Source: Candidatus Methanobinarius endosymbioticus (GTDB lineage: Archaea > Methanobacteriota > Methanobacteria > Methanobacteriales > Methanobacteriaceae). From it: a stretch of DNA of 64,000 nt. Below the pieces are notes generated by a model. The model did not search any database. It was not told where the DNA came from and worked only from the letters and a program-made list of their open reading frames with translations. The DNA lies in contig NIZT01000005.1 in NCBI GenBank assembly GCA_003315655.1, forward strand, positions 1 through 64,000, given 5' to 3'. Each line of letters begins with the position of its first letter. Positions within the stretch are counted from its first letter, which is position 1. Both the position numbers and the translations under genes were made by a program. Of the stretch, positions 61,083-64,000 are shown piece by piece.

Positions 61083-61115
61083 AAATAGGGAATACTTAAT
61101 TAGCATTCTCTATTT
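61083..61115 (+). promoter_or_regulatory. 5' leader hairpin upstream of the adhesin-like gene
   Basis: AAATAGGGAAT (61083-61093) pairs with ATTCTCTATTT (61105-61115), eleven pairs with one G-U on the plus strand. A TATA-like TTTAAATA near 61058 would start transcription almost exactly at the hairpin, leaving a leader of about 240 nt before the coding start at 61328. A 5'-end stabilising or regulatory hairpin is plausible. Confidence 0.4.
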
Positions 61116-61327
61116 ATATTTTAATGATTTCAAATAATTTGATATATGTTCCTAGATAATATAATAACTAATTTAATAATAATTTCTAGTTGATATATCT
61201 CAAATAAATCTAATAATGTCAATAATTTATGATTTAAATTAACTTATGTTAATTATTGTCTGTAATTAATCAAAATGTAATGATAAAAGATTTTTTGGTA
61301 TATTAAAATATAATGGTGGTAAAGAAA

Positions 61328-61930
61328 ATGGAAAAGAAAAAAATTCACAAAAAACTTAACTAGTACTTTAATTGTATTAACTATTATTTTATTAACATTT
61401 ATAAGTTTACACGGAGTTTTTGCAGCTACAGTGAATGTTAACAATACAACTGCAGGTGGATGAATAATTCAAGGACTTAATAGTGTTAATAATAATGAAA
61501 ACACATTATTATTTGTTGAAGGAACGTATAAAGGAACTAACAATATCAATATTATTATCAGTAAAAATATTACAATACAAGGAAACGGGCCTAAAGAAAA
61601 AGTAATAATTGATGCACAGAAACTCGTAGATATTCATAATATATAACAACACTACTGTAAATTTCATAAATATAACATTTATCAATGGTAATGCTACCTT
61701 ATTTCTGGAGTGACATTAGATTATGGTTGGAGGGGCAATTTATAATATAGGTAATAATCCTATGATATTTACAAATTGTGTTTTTACCAATAATACTGCA
61801 TTAAGAACATATTATTCTGGTTCTGGTGGAGCTATTGGTCCTACTTCTGATATTACTGTAGGTTTGGTAAATGTTATTAACTGTACTTTCATTAATAACA
61901 CTGTTTATAGTGGTGGTGTTATCAATGGAA
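61328..61930 (+). pseudogene. adhesin-like protein, N-terminal part of a chimeric pseudogene
   Basis: ATG 61328 follows GGTGG. After a one-base shift near 61358 the signal segment STLIVLTIILLTFISLHGVF and a cleavage-like FAAT lead to an adhesin-type start (KNITIQGNGPKEKVIIDAQK). TGA at about 61461 and another shift near 61640 interrupt it. Beta-helix units CVFTNNTALRTYYSGSGGAI and CTFINNTVYSGGVI follow. At about 61925 the frame passes directly into beta-RFAP synthase sequence, so the 3' part of the adhesin is missing. The opening resembles the fragment at the left window edge. Confidence 0.7.
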
Positions 61931-62541
61931 TAGAATTAGGAAAAATTCTTCAAAGAGGAGGAACTTCTGGAGTAGGAATCTATTCTTTCGATACTGGAAG
62001 GACTTATCATTGATGATGGTCATCCCATAGCTCAAAAAACGAATTTTTACCATCATCTGCTTCAAAAACAAATCTTCCCCATTTAATTGGAAAATATGAT
62101 TTTCCAGAAGAATGGGATATCATCGTACCCATACCTGAATCTGATACCGTTATGGGTCAAAAAGAAGTGAATATATTTCAAAAATATTGTCCTGTTCCTA
62201 AAGAGGATGTTGAACAACTTTCACATTTAATTTTTATGAATTTAGTTCCATTTCTCTTAGAAAAAAATATAAAAGCTTTTGGAACCATGATTAATAAAAT
62301 TCAAAATCTAGGATTTAAAAAAGTAGAAGTTGAACTACAAAAAGAAAAAATTCGAAATTTAATGAATTTTATGAGAGAATTTGGTATATGGAGTAGGTAT
62401 GAATTCTTTTGTACCAGCTGTTTATGACATTATTGATAAAAAAATAAGAATGCTTTTAAAGCAACACAAAAATATATTGGAAAAAAAGGACTTATTTTCA
62501 AAACAAAATATCAAAATCATGGCTTTGAATTTGAAAAATAA
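61931..62541 (+). pseudogene. 3' half of beta-ribofuranosylaminobenzene 5'-phosphate synthase
   Basis: The first committed enzyme of methanopterin synthesis, a GHMP-superfamily protein. Recognised blocks: LGKILQRGGTSGVGIYSFDT, EFLPSSASKTNLPHLIGKYD, FPEEWDIIVPIPESDTV, VNIFQKYCPVPKEDVEQLSH, FGTMINKIQNLGFKKVEVEL and, in another frame, VGMNSFVPAVYDIIDKKNK then KATQKYIGKKGLIFKTKY. Four or so one-base shifts occur (near 62010, 62038, 62385 and 62447). The N-terminal half with the ATP loop is absent and replaced by adhesin sequence. Methanogens need this enzyme, so another intact copy elsewhere is expected. Confidence 0.75.
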
Positions 62542-62633
62542 CTAATTAACAAATAATTAGAAAATTATAAAAATTAATAATTAAAATTAGTAAATAATTA
62601 ATATATCAATTAGATAACAATATAATTTAAATT

Positions 62634-63284
62634 TTACTTTGAATTATTAGGCCCACAATTTGATAAAAACAAATTTAAATTTTTCTTAGTTAATTTTCTT
62701 AAATCAGAGTTAGGTTTAGCTAACCAACATTCAATTATTCCTTTAAGAAGAGATACTGCAAAAACAGCTGCTTTTTTTGAATTAATATCTTTATCAAATT
62801 CACCCTCTCCTTTAGCTTTATCAATTAATTATTCATATATATATATATATATATATATATTTAAAAGTTCTGTGTTGAATTTTTCTAAAACATATAAATG
62901 TTTATTATTTCGACGAACTCTTTCCAAATATAAAAGATAATAGTTTTTAGTATTTTTCATATCTTCTGTTGAAGTATTTAAATTTTCTGAGTCAATTTTG
63001 ATACCTAAAGTATAAGCTAATAATAATTCCAATTTTTTTCTAATAGTTCCTTCCATTTCTTTAATATTTTTCATTGCATCATCAAAATAGTGGAGAACAT
63101 ATTTTTCATCCCCATTTCTTTTAACAAATCATCTTTACTATTAAAATAATGATAAAATCCACTACTTGTAATATTAACTTCTTTTTTATTTCACTCATTA
63201 AAACCTTGTCAAAACCTTTTTTTAAAAATAATTTTAAAGCAGCCTGATTTATTCTATCTTTGGTATCTGTTTGGGGTTTTTCAT
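62634..63284 (-). pseudogene. TetR-family transcriptional regulator, decayed
   Basis: The DNA-binding part is split: KDRINQAALKLFLKKGFDKV, then SEIKKEVNITSSGFYHYFNS with KDDLLKEMG, the classic TetR helix-turn-helix. The ligand-binding part follows (NIKEMEGTIRKKLELLLAYT, KNTKNYYLLYLERVRRNNKH). Then an (AT)13 tract encodes Ile-Tyr repeats and ends in E-TAA directly before the continuing LIDKAKGEGEFDKDINSKKA and FLSNCGPNNSK. One-base shifts occur near 63265, 63185 and 63105. The gene is non-functional as read; its targets are unknown. Confidence 0.75.
62835..62860. repeat. (AT)13 microsatellite inside the TetR pseudogene
   Basis: Thirteen AT units in direct tandem lie in the TetR frame. A change of one unit shifts the frame by two bases, so it is a potential slippage hot spot. 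In the present length the frame is correct on both sides but is followed by a TAA. Confidence 0.85.
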
Positions 63285-63488
63285 GATTTATATCACTCTT
63301 TATATTTTATATATTCGCGACCCTCCCTTATTATATAGTATTTAATTGTTTAAATAATTTTCTTAGATAAAATAAGTTTTCATTGTCTAATATAAAATAT
63401 ATAATTGTAAAAAATTAAAGAAAAAGAAATAACTATAAAAAGAGAATAAAATAAAAATATGAAAATATTTAATAATCTAACTAAAAAA

Positions 63489-64000
63489 CTATCCTTGTTT
63501 AGCTATACAATATCTACACACAGCTTTAGGATTATTACTATTGTTTGCTTTTACTGGGCAATAATATACACTATTTTCATATTTAACTTTTTCATGACCT
63601 GGGAATACGCTTCCTTCATGATGAATAGGTTCATCTAAAACAAAAGTTGTGTATATGCAGATCAAATAATATATTAATCTATAAGAAGAAGAATCATCTG
63701 CATATTCTCTTTTTTCATCTTGCTTCTGAAAATAATCAATAGCTTTTAAAAATAGCTTTTTATTAACATGACCATCATATCTATTTTCATCCATTTTTAT
63801 ATCTTTTATACGCATGTAAAAGTTTTTAACGTATATATCATCAAAATGGCCCTTATATTCATCCTGAACATATTTACATGTATCCCTAAACCTAGAAGTA
63901 GAATTCATTATATCAAAAACAGAAATATTTTTAGCATATTTCTTTAAAACTTTTAAAATATCATTTTTTAATATTTTTTCATTATCTTCTAAAGATTTTA
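63489..64000 (-). CDS. DUF2115 family protein, 5' end outside the window
   Basis: The frame is open from the stop at 63489 to the window edge. The conserved methanogen family pattern is clear: MNSTSRFRDTCKYVQDEYKG, HFDDIYVKNFYMRIKDIKMD, KLFLKAIDYFQKQDEKREY, LICIYTTFVLDEPIHHEGS and VYYCPVKANNSNNPKAVCRY then CIAKQG. Conserved cysteines (CPVK, CRYC) suggest a metal site. Function unknown. The internal ATG 63908 is not the start, because KSLEDNEKILKNDILKVLKK continues upstream in frame. Confidence 0.8.
   Translation of the reverse strand, partial: KSLEDNEKILKNDILKVLKKYAKNISVFDIMNSTSRFRDTCKYVQDEYKGHFDDIYVKNFYMRIKDIKMDENRYDGHVNKKLFLKAIDYFQKQDEKREYADDSSSYRLIYYLICIYTTFVLDEPIHHEGSVFPGHEKVKYENSVYYCPVKANNSNNPKAVCRYCIAKQG

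Larger units (their letters stand above)
60764..61327. other. intergenic region with G-rich tract and leader hairpin
   Basis: T-rich sequence follows tatD. A 14-nt G-rich block (60945-60958) and an 11-pair hairpin (61083-61115) downstream of a TATA-like TTTAAATA (about 61058) are noted separately. The ribosome-binding site GGTGG (61315-61319) precedes the adhesin start. Confidence 0.5.

Noticed and set aside
1-64000. tRNA genes
   Set aside because: I searched by eye for the GTTCRANYC arm with flanking stems in G/C-rich patches and found none.
1-64000. Insertion sequences or transposases
   Set aside because: No transposase or integrase motif or terminal inverted-repeat pair was recognised, despite many broken genes.

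Overview
The window is very AT-rich archaeal DNA with the gene set of a Methanobacteriales methanogen, most likely a Methanobrevibacter-type organism. Evidence: sn-glycerol-1-phosphate dehydrogenase (archaeal lipids), PriS/PriL primase, archaeal-type GltX, ProRS, MetRS, PurA and CCA-adding enzyme, cofC (F420), mtxX (methanogen marker), pantoate kinase, the archaeal DHQ synthase II/ADH synthase pair, pseudomurein-binding repeat proteins, adhesin-like beta-helix proteins, and families restricted to methanogens or archaea (DUF530, DUF166, DUF2115, UPF0179). Ribosome-binding sites match the archaeal 16S tail (GGAGGTGAT). In many genes the start codon begins 3 nt after GTGAT or 7 nt after GGAGG, and I used this spacing to choose starts.

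Layout. 0-2.4 kb: the end of an adhesin-like fragment, then gltX. 2.7-8 kb: an Asn-rich membrane protein, then a broken dapL, a broken FAD/Rieske oxidoreductase and a broken iron-sulfur flavoprotein. 8.4-16.6 kb: an accessory stretch of TipAS-like, DUF6882-like and DUF6891-like proteins, unknown decayed genes, a TM2-like protein, a large adhesin-like pseudogene and a pentapeptide-repeat pseudogene. 16.8-25.5 kb: core metabolism (purA, decayed sulP, thiD, cofC, proS, egsA, UPF0179, rpiA). 25.8 kb: a candidate small RNA. 26-31.7 kb: decayed cbiF, DUF166 ferredoxin protein, three prepilin-like remnants, a family-4 glycan-lipid transferase, an HTH protein. 31.7-47.1 kb: DUF530, metG (3' domain frameshifted), priL-priS, a decayed TM2 paralog, cca, a GMC-oxidoreductase remnant beside a second and stronger candidate structured RNA, broken thpR, DHQ synthase II, ADH synthase, a methyltransferase, pantoate kinase, a PHP phosphoesterase. 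47.5-51.9 kb: two pseudomurein-binding transglutaminase-like proteins, one intact and one dead. 52-60.8 kb: arfC, CMD protein, cbiC, hemL, DUF4012, mtxX, uppS, tatD. 61-64 kb: a chimeric pseudogene joining an adhesin to the 3' half of beta-RFAP synthase, a decayed TetR regulator with an (AT)13 tract, and DUF2115 running off the edge.

About twenty loci carry frameshifts, nonsense codons or deletions, while nearly all core information-processing and cofactor genes are intact. This looks like a genome in active decay, as described for host-associated methanogens, although some single-base indels in homopolymers could be sequencing error. Two observations stand out. Six genes have AUU or AUA in or near the place where the ribosome-binding site predicts the start codon; for the intact priS this is the only start that keeps the N-terminus I believe is conserved. 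And a region of about 185 nt at 41.3 kb folds on paper into a closed multi-helix RNA with a competing alternative hairpin, beginning at a predicted transcription start.
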